Of a stretch of 64,000 nucleotides of DNA, positions 8,943-16,178 are shown in pieces. The notes beneath the pieces are model-generated. The model searched no databases. It was not told the origin of the DNA and worked only from the letters and a program-made list of their open reading frames with translations. The DNA is taken from contig PCXQ01000006.1 of the NCBI GenBank assembly GCA_002794035.1, forward strand, positions 23,023-87,022. Direction: 5' to 3'. The DNA comes from Candidatus Yanofskybacteria bacterium CG10_big_fil_rev_8_21_14_0_10_36_16 (GTDB lineage: Bacteria; Patescibacteria; Paceibacteria; 2-02-FULL-40-12; IGHO2-01-FULL-4-A). Numbering within the stretch: position 1 is the stretch's first letter; each line of letters begins with the position of its first letter. The translations under genes were made by a program, and so were the position numbers.

Positions 8943-9077
8943 ATGAATCTTCATAAAGTTTTAAAAAAATTACTTAGCAATATATCTCCCTCTTCAAGGG
9001 CGGGGTTTACCCCGCTCTTGAAGATGGATGCGCCTTTTTATCTAATATTTATCAGTAATCACCCTGTTAGCTCATGA
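8943..9077 (+). CDS. Mini-ORF resembling a truncated prepilin leader (copy 2)
   Basis: A 44-codon frame whose first 68 bases match the first 68 bases of the next gene (9074-9141) with two mismatches, so it is a tandem duplicate of the prepilin leader. After SSRAGFT the frame reads PLLKMDAPF instead of LIEIVIGLA, because a palindrome replaces the pilin helix. Its TGA stop overlaps the ATG of the next gene (ATGA), which would allow translational coupling. It is either a duplication relic or a short leader peptide. Confidence 0.45.
   Translation: MNLHKVLKKLLSNISPSSRAGFTPLLKMDAPFYLIFISNHPVSS
8993..9022 (+). repeat. Palindrome in prepilin leader coding sequence
   Basis: A 30-bp near-perfect inverted repeat: TTCAAGGGCGGGG, a four-base centre TTTA, then CCCCGCTCTTGAA. 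The left arm is the sequence that encodes the SRAGF prepilin cleavage region in the genes at 6238, 9074, 41102 and 41805. Variants of the whole palindrome occur near 41744-41772 and, in altered form, at 22482-22508. Confidence 0.7.
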
Positions 9078-9709
9078 ATCTTCTTAAAGTTTTAAAAAAA
9101 ATACTTAGCAATATATCTCCCTCTTCAAGGGCGGGGTTTACATTAATAGAAATAGTAATCGGATTGGCCATAATGTCTATTATAGTTATTTTAATCGGGT
9201 CTTTTGGGCTTGATATTTTAAGCTCTCAAACATCATTTAGTAGAACACTTGAAATACAAAGCGAAATAAATCAAACATTCAAAGAAATTATACCCGAAAT
9301 TCGCTCAATGGAAGAATCAGAAAATGGAGCTTACCCAATTATTTCGGCATCATCGGATTCATTTGAATTTTATAGTGATGTGGATAGCAACGGAACAGTA
9401 GACAAAGTAAGATATTTTGTTGATGGAAGTGAGATGAAAAGAGGAACAACAAAACCCTCAGGCAACCCGCCTGTTTATGATCCGTCTGATGAAAAAATTA
9501 AAAGATTAATTTCTGATTTAACTTTAACATCAGCGGGCATGTTTAAATATTACGATAAAAATTTCACGGGATCCGAAAACTCATTGGCAGTTCCCGTAAG
9601 CATACCGGCAATAAGATTAATCAGAATTGAAGCAATAGTTGACCCCAAAATACCGGGCTCATCAAATTTTGTTTCATCAATGCAGGCAACGCCCCGTAAT
9701 TTACGCTAA
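9074..9709 (+). CDS. Type IV minor prepilin
   Basis: 211 residues. It has a basic leader, SSRAGFTLIEIVIGLAIMSI (cleavage after Gly, Glu5 present) and a 20-residue hydrophobic helix, then a mostly beta globular domain. The length and the coiled FSRTLEIQSEINQTFKEI segment after the helix resemble PilW/GspJ-type minor pilins. The initiation codon overlaps the stop of mini-ORF copy 2. It belongs to the first pilus operon and is followed after 24 bp by the PilX-like gene. Confidence 0.8.
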   Translation: MNLLKVLKKILSNISPSSRAGFTLIEIVIGLAIMSIIVILIGSFGLDILSSQTSFSRTLEIQSEINQTFKEIIPEIRSMEESENGAYPIISASSDSFEFYSDVDSNGTVDKVRYFVDGSEMKRGTTKPSGNPPVYDPSDEKIKRLISDLTLTSAGMFKYYDKNFTGSENSLAVPVSIPAIRLIRIEAIVDPKIPGSSNFVSSMQATPRNLR

Positions 9710-9733
9710 AATAAAATTTTAGAGTTTAGAATT

Positions 9734-11161
9734 ATGAAATTAAAAATTAAAAATTTGGAAGCAGGCCAACTTTCCCTCTATGTTTTAATTTTCGGCTCTG
9801 TAGCTATTGTTATACTGTCTGGATTTATACTTTGGGCTGACTTAAGCTTTAAAGCAGCAATAAGACAAACAGATCGGCTTTTGGCGCTTGAAATTGCTGA
9901 ATCAGGCATTGAATACTACCGCTGGCATTTAGCTCATGTCCCCGATGATTTTCAGGATGGAACAGGAGAACCAGGACCATATGAACATGATTTCTTTGAT
10001 AAAAACGGGAATATTATTGGCAAGTTTACGCTTGAAATAACTCCGCCCTCAGAATCCTCGGGAGTTGTAATTATAAAATCTACAGGAACCGTTGATGTTG
10101 ATGATAGTATTGAAAGAATAGTTGAAGCTCGACTAGCTCTGTCGTCTCTTGCGGGATATGCCATTGTTTCAAATGACAGCATACACATAGGGCAAGGCGC
10201 GGAAGTGTTTGGACCAATACATTCAAATGGAGGTATAAGCTTTAACGGGATTGCACACCATATTGTAACCAGCACCAGAGAAACATATGACGACCCCGCT
10301 CACGCAGGAGTGGAAGAATATGCAGTACACACCCACATAAACCCTGCTGACCCTCTACCCCCAAATCCATTACAAAAAAGACCTAGTGTTTTTAAAGCAG
10401 GGCGTGATTTCCCTGTTCCGGCGGTTGACTTTGATGGCATTGCCAGAGATTTGTCAGATATAAAAACCGGCGCTCAAGCTAGTGGATCATATTTTGGACC
10501 CTCAAGTGCTGAAGGTTATCGTGTAGTCCTGAAAACAAATGATACTTTTGATTTGTATAAAGTTAATTCACAAATTGCACCGCCTGCCGGATGCACCAAC
10601 GACTTAAGCGAATCAGACTGGGGGACATGGAGTATCGATTCTGAAACATTTTTAAATAATTATGCACTTCCTTCAAACGGACTTATTTTTTTTGAAGATA
10701 ACGCATGGATTGAAGGTGAAATTGACGGTGAGCGTCTCACCTTGGCTACGGGTATTTTTCCTGAATCACCTGGTAATTACAAGCATATTATAGTAAACAA
10801 TAATCTAACTTATTCTAATATTAATGCCCGAGACAAACTGGGCCTGGTAACACAAGGCAATATTATTATAGGAATGGAAAGCACTGGCGACTTGCGTATT
10901 GATGCAGCAATAGTGGCTAAAAACGGGCGGGTAGGCAGGTTTTATTACAATCCAAGCTGTTCTCCGTACCACAACAGACAATCCTTAACAATTTATGGAA
11001 TGATAGCAACTAACGAAAAATATGGTTTTGCCTATACAGACGGTACAGGATATCAGCAACGATCCATTACATATGACCCAAGATTACTGTCTGATCCGCC
11101 TCCGGGGTTTCCTTCTGATGCCGGATTTTATGAAATTATAAGTTGGAAAGAATTAAAATAA
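9734..11161 (+). CDS. PilX-like pilus-associated protein
   Basis: 475 residues. A short polar N-terminus (LEAGQLSLYVLIFGSVAIVI) leads into one membrane helix without the Gly-Phe-Thr cleavage site, then ALEIAESGIEYYRWHL. The A-E-x-G-I-E-Y motif is characteristic of PilX/GspK-type pilin-like proteins. The large remainder is beta-rich and contains a solenoid-like part (GQGAEVFGPIHSNGGISFNG) similar in style to the giant protein at 6238, suggesting they assemble into the same tip complex. Function as tip or priming subunit is inferred. Confidence 0.7.
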   Translation: MKLKIKNLEAGQLSLYVLIFGSVAIVILSGFILWADLSFKAAIRQTDRLLALEIAESGIEYYRWHLAHVPDDFQDGTGEPGPYEHDFFDKNGNIIGKFTLEITPPSESSGVVIIKSTGTVDVDDSIERIVEARLALSSLAGYAIVSNDSIHIGQGAEVFGPIHSNGGISFNGIAHHIVTSTRETYDDPAHAGVEEYAVHTHINPADPLPPNPLQKRPSVFKAGRDFPVPAVDFDGIARDLSDIKTGAQASGSYFGPSSAEGYRVVLKTNDTFDLYKVNSQIAPPAGCTNDLSESDWGTWSIDSETFLNNYALPSNGLIFFEDNAWIEGEIDGERLTLATGIFPESPGNYKHIIVNNNLTYSNINARDKLGLVTQGNIIIGMESTGDLRIDAAIVAKNGRVGRFYYNPSCSPYHNRQSLTIYGMIATNEKYGFAYTDGTGYQQRSITYDPRLLSDPPPGFPSDAGFYEIISWKELK

Positions 11162-11263
11162 TATTTACTGTGGATAAAAGCCCTTAAAAACCTAGGGTTT
11201 TAGTGCTAACCTAAAGCTATGAAATAGGTCGATAAAAAGCCCAAAAAATAGTTTGGGCAAAAT

Positions 11264-11283
11264 ATAAACTGAGCTCAGTTTAT
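11264..11283 (+). promoter_or_regulatory. 20-bp perfect palindrome before major pilin
   Basis: ATAAACTGAGCTCAGTTTAT is a perfect palindrome 30 bp before the pilin ATG. A TATAAA at 11263-11268 overlaps its left arm, so it could be an operator over the promoter or a short hairpin in the leader. A GCCCAAA/TTTGGGC hairpin lies at 11239-11258. Confidence 0.45.
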
Positions 11284-11313
11284 TTTATTAATTAAAATCA
11301 ACTAAACTAAAAA

Positions 11314-11784
11314 ATGAGTAAATTATTTAAGACGAAGAAATCACAGGCAGGGTTCACTCTTATTGAATTATTGGTTGTAATAGGTATTATTGCCATTTTG
11401 GCAGCGGTAGTTATTATCGCCATAAACCCAGCCCGTCAGTTCGCACAAGCCAGAAATACCCAGAGGTGGTCAAATGTTAACGCCATCTTAAATGCTATCG
11501 GCCAAAACATGGCTGATAACCGTGGTGTATTTAACTGTGGTGTTGCATTGCCAGCATCAGCATCGGTTATGTCTAACACAGGATACAATATATACACCTG
11601 TATAGTTCCTACTTATATATCAACCTTACCAGTGGATCCTTCAGTTGGAGTTAACAATTCTCCAACAGACTACAATACTGGCTACACTGTAGCAAGAGAT
11701 GCTTCAACAGGTAGAATTACTGTTAGTGCTCCTGAAGGATTAAACGAAACCGCAGTTCCAGAAAACATTGGCGTAACTAGGTAG
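11314..11784 (+). CDS. Type IV major pilin (first cluster)
   Basis: 156 residues with a textbook N-terminus: short basic leader MSKLFKTKKSQAG, cleavage before Phe, Glu5 in FTLIELLVVIGIIAILAAVV, then the continuing alpha helix (INPARQFAQARNTQR). The C-terminal domain has two cysteines (FNCG, YTCI) that could form a disulfide. Its own leader and a very strong terminator downstream suggest an abundant product, as expected for the main fibre subunit. The prepilin peptidase at 38811 would process it. No Shine-Dalgarno site; the start is fixed by the leader length. Confidence 0.9.
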   Translation: MSKLFKTKKSQAGFTLIELLVVIGIIAILAAVVIIAINPARQFAQARNTQRWSNVNAILNAIGQNMADNRGVFNCGVALPASASVMSNTGYNIYTCIVPTYISTLPVDPSVGVNNSPTDYNTGYTVARDASTGRITVSAPEGLNETAVPENIGVTR

Positions 11785-11794
11785 TAATTCATAT

Positions 11795-11837
11795 CACAAA
11801 ACTAAAAACCGCCCACAAGGCGGTTTTTAGTTTTGTG
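11795..11837 (+). terminator. Strong intrinsic terminator after major pilin
   Basis: A 19-bp perfect stem (CACAAAACTAAAAACCGCC and its complement) with a five-base loop; the right arm contains a T-rich run, so it can work in both directions. Confidence 0.85.
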
Positions 11838-11980
11838 CAATTTAATTTGTGAATATAAAAATTTAAAAATAATGGTATCATTAAAAAAAGACTAAAGATT
11901 TCTAACCAACTTCTCCTAATTTAAAAAATGGGATTTGAAATTTGATTAGAAATTAGAAATTAGAAATTAGAAATTTAAAC

Positions 11981-13702
11981 ATATCAAAAATAAATATAGC
12001 AATATTAATTTCAACAGTACTTCTGGGTATAGCTATATTTCCATATACTGCTAAAGCCCAAGATGTAAAAACATACGAATTTAATCCCGATAAATCTTGG
12101 AGATTTATATACCCAAGCGCAGAAACAGTATCTCTCAAATTCCAACCATCAAACGATGCCGTAAACGGTTTTGATCTTTGGATAAACAATGGAGGAAGCC
12201 AAGGCCAGGCAACTTTTGTTTTGCGTAATTCATTCGGTACTGTTTTAGCTCAAAAAAATAATGTATTCATAAATCCTATACCTCTAAAGGAAGGCGGTAC
12301 GCGTTTTCATATAAACCTGCCCGCCCAAGTTCCATTAAACATTAATGAGGTATATGAACTTGAAATAATAAGCGACATGGGAGGATTGGGCCTTTACTAT
12401 GGAGCGAGCGTTGAAATACTTCAACACGACTCCGAATACAACATAAGCTATATCCCGGGCAAAGCTGTGATTGATAATGAAGAACAAAGCTGGACCTTTA
12501 AGTATGCAACCTATGAGAGTCAGGATGCTCAGCCGCCAGAACTATCAAACATTTCAGCAACAGTAACAAACTCAAATACAGTAGAGATAAATTTCAATGC
12601 CAACGAGCCTGTTGACTGGTCAATTCTTTGGGGCTTTGAAGGCCAGGACTATAACCAGCAAACAGGATTTAAAAATTATTACACCTCATGTTTACCCGGT
12701 ATAGGAACATGCAATACACCTCTCCAAGTTAACCCAAATACTGCATATGATTACCAAATCATTGCCAAAGACGAATGGGGAAATATAAGCCAAAGAACAG
12801 GCTCTTTTAACAGCGCGGTGGTTGATACCGAACCAACACCAACAGGATCACCCGAATCAACACCACCGCCTCAAGAAGTATTCTCAACTCCTCCTGCAAT
12901 ATCAGGCACAACAATATCGGAATTAACAGATGATTATGTAAAAATAACCTGGCAAACAAATAAAGCCGCCAACTCCAGCTTGTTGATCAGCCTTGATCAA
13001 GACGGGAACAGTGTTGTTGCTAATGTGGGAGATGCAACTTATGAATTAGCTCACTCGCTAAGCGTCTCGGGTCTTGAACCAAACACTGAATACTTTGCAA
13101 GAATAACTTCAACAAATCCGGGGGTAGCATTCGTAGTCAGCAAAAATCTAGCCACAATAATATCAAGCAGTAACAACGATACATCCTCATGGCAAATATT
13201 AACATTCAAAACCGCAGAAGCACCCCTACCCGATGAAGCCCCGAACAACGAACAACCCAGCAATAACGAAATTGAAACAAGTCAGGAAACAGATGGGATT
13301 GAATCAACTGTAAATATAAGCTGGCAGGCTCCTTCGGGCGGTGAACCCACGGGCGGATACAGAGTAGATGTTTTTGATGAAAATAATATTTTAGTAAAAC
13401 AGATAACAGTTCCCGCAGGCGAGCACAGCACAACGGCCGAAGATTTGCCAAGAGGCGATTACACAGTAGTTGTTTATGAAGACAACGAAGGAACACTAGA
13501 TAAAATTGCGCCTCCTGCAATAAGCCGTGCGCCAGAACCATCAATAACAAATACTCAAGTTGTAATAATTGGAATTTTGATTCTTGTCTTGGCAGGACTT
13601 ATAAAGATCTGGCTAAGTGTAAGGAAGAAAAATAAGTTCAAAAAAACTATTACACCCCCTTCCTCAGATTCTTCAAGCGGAATAGAGCTTGGACAAATTT
13701 AA
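11981..13702 (+). CDS. Secreted, membrane-anchored fibronectin-type surface protein
   Basis: A 493-residue frame starts at TTG 12221, but the same frame is open back to 11957 and encodes a convincing Sec signal peptide ending TAKA before QDVKTYEF. No ATG, GTG or TTG precedes it; the best candidate is ATA 11981 (or ATT 11966), so initiation is non-standard or the start is damaged. The mature part has beta domains, including fibronectin-III-like modules near PPELSNISATV, PPAISGTTISEL (ITWQTNKAANSSL) and VNISWQAPSGGEPTGGYRV, Pro/Ser/Thr linkers, and a C-terminal membrane helix (VVIIGILILVLAGLIKIWLSV) followed by a basic tail. It is probably displayed on the cell surface and linked functionally to the pilus cluster. 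Confidence 0.7.
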   Translation: MSKINIAILISTVLLGIAIFPYTAKAQDVKTYEFNPDKSWRFIYPSAETVSLKFQPSNDAVNGFDLWINNGGSQGQATFVLRNSFGTVLAQKNNVFINPIPLKEGGTRFHINLPAQVPLNINEVYELEIISDMGGLGLYYGASVEILQHDSEYNISYIPGKAVIDNEEQSWTFKYATYESQDAQPPELSNISATVTNSNTVEINFNANEPVDWSILWGFEGQDYNQQTGFKNYYTSCLPGIGTCNTPLQVNPNTAYDYQIIAKDEWGNISQRTGSFNSAVVDTEPTPTGSPESTPPPQEVFSTPPAISGTTISELTDDYVKITWQTNKAANSSLLISLDQDGNSVVANVGDATYELAHSLSVSGLEPNTEYFARITSTNPGVAFVVSKNLATIISSSNNDTSSWQILTFKTAEAPLPDEAPNNEQPSNNEIETSQETDGIESTVNISWQAPSGGEPTGGYRVDVFDENNILVKQITVPAGEHSTTAEDLPRGDYTVVVYEDNEGTLDKIAPPAISRAPEPSITNTQVVIIGILILVLAGLIKIWLSVRKKNKFKKTITPPSSDSSSGIELGQI

Positions 13703-13706
13703 TGTT

Positions 13707-14220
13707 ATGTTTAAACAAAAAGTATTAAAAATTGTGTCTAATATTCCCAGGGGTCAAACCTTGAGTTATAAAGATGTTGCCCGCCTTGCCGGTTCACCCA
13801 ACGCCTATAGAGCAGTCGGCAGCATACTGAACAAAAACTATAATAGGGGGTGCAGAATACTAATTATTATCGCTTGAGAAGTCCAAAAACGAAATGATTT
13901 CGAGGCGCGATGACGAAGATGTAGATTCTACATCAAGGAGGAGTAACAAAAAAAATCATTCATTTTTGGACTTCCCTATGGGCGGGCTGATTTTAACCTT
14001 ATTCTTTGTTGTTCGTCATTCATGTACCATCAAGTACACATCATTCCTCATGCCTCGAATAAGATTAAAATCAGCTACGCTCAAATGATAATAATTAGTA
14101 TTCCGCACCCCCAACATACCCTGTCATCGTGTAATTAAATCAAATGGCATGCTTGGCGGTTACAACAAAGGCCTCGCACTAAAAACAGAAACTCTAAAAA
14201 AAGAAGGATACATAAAATAG
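13707..14220 (+). pseudogene. O6-methylguanine-DNA methyltransferase family gene, interrupted
   Basis: The first 46 codons (MFKQKVLKIVSNIPRGQTLS... to NKNYN) match the N-terminal half of the methyltransferase/ATL domain. The frame then runs into an inserted element and stops at 13877. The other half resumes at 14110 (CCC AAC ATA) with PNIPCHRVIKSNGMLGGYNKGL and ends at 14220. PCHRV holds the alkyl-accepting cysteine, so the ancestor was a true methyltransferase-type protein rather than a PWHR alkyltransferase-like one. Removing bases 13845-14109 exactly restores an 83-residue protein. Unless the element is removed from the RNA or DNA, the gene is inactive. Confidence 0.85.
13846..14112 (+). 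mobile_element. MITE-like element with 32-bp terminal inverted repeats
   Basis: About 267 bp inside the methyltransferase gene. The ends start GGGGGTGC and match as inverted repeats over 32 bp with three mismatches (13846-13877 and 14081-14112). Inside are two further inverted pairs: 13878-13900 with 13953-13974, and 13986-14004 with 14057-14075 (one mismatch in 19). The loops carry small palindromes (GTAGATTCTAC; TGTAC...GTACA). No transposase is encoded. No clear target duplication is visible. The whole element could fold as a closed three-way junction. Confidence 0.75.
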
Positions 14221-14264
14221 ATATTTTTTGCTTCTTATAAGCCCCAAAATAAAGCAATAGGGGG

Positions 14265-14335
14265 TTGACAATCTGCCAATAAAATGCTAAGAATATACTA
14301 TAGAACCTCATCTTCGGATAAGGTTTTTGTTTTTT
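14265..14335 (+). promoter_or_regulatory. Promoter and attenuator-like hairpin before glycosyltransferase
   Basis: A consensus -35 TTGACA is at 14265-14270; the -10 is ambiguous (TGCTAAGAA at 17-bp spacing or TATACT at 14294). Just downstream, AACCT...AGGTT with an inner ATC-TTCG-GAT stem (14304-14325) is followed by a long T run, the form of an intrinsic terminator, but it lies before the gene. Read-through or attenuation would control the gene at 14357, which has the Shine-Dalgarno sequence AAGGGGGAG. Confidence 0.55.
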
Positions 14336-14356
14336 AAAAAATAAATAAGGGGGAGA

Positions 14357-15400
14357 ATGATTCTAAACTTAAAGAAACCAAGGATTTGTGTTTTAATCCC
14401 GGCACATAACGAAGAATTAACTTTGGGCAGGTCCATAAAAAGCCTGTTTGAATCTGGGATTGACCCTTCTGACATATACGTGATAAACGATTATTCAACA
14501 GACAACACTGCGAATGTTGCTACAAAACTTGGAGTTAATATTTTAAACAATATTAAAAACATAGGGAAAGGAGGCAGTATTGAACATGGCATAAAAGAGC
14601 TCAAAATTTGTACAAATTATGAGTTCGCGCTCTTTTTAGATGCTGATACCGTGATTGATAAGGACTATTTTTACTGGACCATGGAAAGGTTTGGTTCTGA
14701 TTATAGCATTGTTGCCGTACCCGGTCAGCCCAAAAGCATTCAACACAATTGGCTGACGGCCCACAGAGCTTTGCAATATTTTACGTCATGTTCAATCTAT
14801 AAAGGCGGGCAATCAGCAATGGGTGTTATAACTGTTGCACCTGGTTGTTCTACAACATTTAAGACTAAGGTTTTGCCTGAACTTAACTGGAATAACGGAA
14901 CACTGGTAGAAGACATGGATGTTACCATGCAAATCTATCGTAAAAAACTGGGTAAAATAGCATACGAACCAAAAGCTGTGGTACACACCCAAGACCCAAT
15001 GACCATAAGTGACTACTGGAAACAAATGAACCGATGGTATTGCGGAACTTGGCAGGTTGCAAAAAACCATAACGTACCATTCGGTTTTTCTAGAATTGAT
15101 ATTGAGTTGTTATTTCTTTTAGCCGAAGGAATGATCTTCGGATTATTGTTTACAGCCATACCCTTAATAGCCATAATCTATCCAAATCTAATAAGTCTTC
15201 TTATTATAACTGACCAAACCATCTTATTGTTGTTTGCTTTAATGCTGGGAATTAGGGACAAAAGATCAGATGTTCTAAGGTTTTTTTGGTCTTTTATATT
15301 TCTAAGATTTGTTGATTGTTTTGTTTTGTTATTAAGTTTTTGGAAAATCATCATACAAGACAAGAAAAGAATTGGGTGGTTTAGCCCTGCCAGATATTAA
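14357..15400 (+). CDS. Processive family 2 glycosyltransferase, membrane-bound
   Basis: 347 residues. The GT-A domain has the nucleotide-binding opening CVLIPAHNEELTL and YVINDYSTDNT, the metal-binding DADTVID, the catalytic VEDMD and the QMNRW motif (Q-x-x-RW) that marks processive enzymes such as cellulose, chitin or poly-GlcNAc synthases. Two or more membrane segments follow (LLFTAIPLIAIIYP, ILLLFALMLGI, FVLLLSFW). It should polymerise a sugar from a UDP donor and export it. The start follows a clear Shine-Dalgarno site. The next gene begins 22 bp downstream, suggesting a two-gene unit for a surface polysaccharide. The polymer cannot be named. Confidence 0.82.
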   Translation: MILNLKKPRICVLIPAHNEELTLGRSIKSLFESGIDPSDIYVINDYSTDNTANVATKLGVNILNNIKNIGKGGSIEHGIKELKICTNYEFALFLDADTVIDKDYFYWTMERFGSDYSIVAVPGQPKSIQHNWLTAHRALQYFTSCSIYKGGQSAMGVITVAPGCSTTFKTKVLPELNWNNGTLVEDMDVTMQIYRKKLGKIAYEPKAVVHTQDPMTISDYWKQMNRWYCGTWQVAKNHNVPFGFSRIDIELLFLLAEGMIFGLLFTAIPLIAIIYPNLISLLIITDQTILLLFALMLGIRDKRSDVLRFFWSFIFLRFVDCFVLLLSFWKIIIQDKKRIGWFSPARY

Positions 15401-15422
15401 ATATAGTGAAGAAGGAGGAGAA

Positions 15423-15875
15423 ATGTTTAAAAAAATCTTTTTGTTCATTATGCTGATGATTTGGGTTAAGTCATTTCTTTTTGCTCAAAGACTTGGAGAA
15501 GATTATATTGTACACAATCTTCATAATCCATATATCTTATTCTTAATTGTAAGCACAATTATTTTAATTATTGTACTTACATTTCGGCTTATCTCTTACA
15601 TATCAAAATGGTCAGGTAGACCGGTTCTAAAAATGTTAGAGCCAATAATGGTTAACCCTACATTAAACGATCTAAAGAATAAAAAAAAGCCCGTAGATAT
15701 ACTTCTAACTCTAAACCGAGAACGTAAGACTGTAAGGTGTATAGTAGCTGAAAACCCAAGAGGTAATGATTTGCCTCCTGTAGTTTATTTCGAAGGATCT
15801 AACCATCCTGTAAGCTGGGAAAAAAGAAAATTAGGCGCAGCCCAAACCCTACCTAAAAGTTCCAAAACGTTTTAA
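15423..15875 (+). CDS. Small membrane protein next to glycosyltransferase
   Basis: 150 residues. ATG 15423 is chosen over the upstream in-frame GTG because GAAGGAGGAG lies just before it. Two hydrophobic segments (IFLFIMLMIWVKSFLFA and YILFLIVSTIILIIVLTFRLI) are followed by a basic cytosolic-like domain of about 80 residues (KKKPVDILLTLNRERKTVRCIV). No family was recognised. The position right after a processive glycosyltransferase suggests an accessory subunit in polysaccharide synthesis or export, as small partners accompany many such enzymes; this is inference from context. Confidence 0.65.
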   Translation: MFKKIFLFIMLMIWVKSFLFAQRLGEDYIVHNLHNPYILFLIVSTIILIIVLTFRLISYISKWSGRPVLKMLEPIMVNPTLNDLKNKKKPVDILLTLNRERKTVRCIVAENPRGNDLPPVVYFEGSNHPVSWEKRKLGAAQTLPKSSKTF

Positions 15876-15946
15876 TGTTGTGATATTGTAATTAGCCTGA
15901 ATATAGTTTTTATTGTCACGACCAATCTGTTAACACTAACAAAAAC

Positions 15947-16053
15947 TTCATTGCCCTTCACCGGGGATGATCACGAGTGTTTAGTGTTCGGCCAAATAAG
16001 TTTTAACTAAAGAAAATGGACGGTTCATTGCCCTTCACCGGGGATGATCACGA
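15947..16053 (+). repeat. Two 30-bp direct repeats in a 303-bp intergenic region
   Basis: Identical 30-bp copies at 15947-15976 and 16024-16053, 77 bp start to start, each containing GCCCTTCACCGGGGATGATC. Each could form a small GCCC/GGGG hairpin and holds a TGATCA palindrome. They lie 126 bp before the LysM protein, so they may be tandem operators or a tandem RNA motif. The rest of the gap holds a TTGTTGCAACAA palindrome (16094-16105) and no gene. Confidence 0.8.
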
Positions 16054-16178
16054 AAATTTTCTGGAGTTACTGCACTTCACAGGCTAATTACCAATTGTTG
16101 CAACAACAAAACATTCAGGACAAACAACGAATATTAAGAAAGATTTCTTAATTTAGACAAGACAAAGGAGGAAACACC

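Noticed and set aside
13894..14088. 64-codon ORF inside the inverted-repeat element
   Set aside because: It lies across the hairpin arms, has no ribosome site and no protein-like composition; best seen as a by-product of the palindromes.
15947..16053. CRISPR array from the 30-bp direct repeats
   Set aside because: Only two units, no further repeat, no cas genes nearby; the 47-bp spacer alone is not enough.
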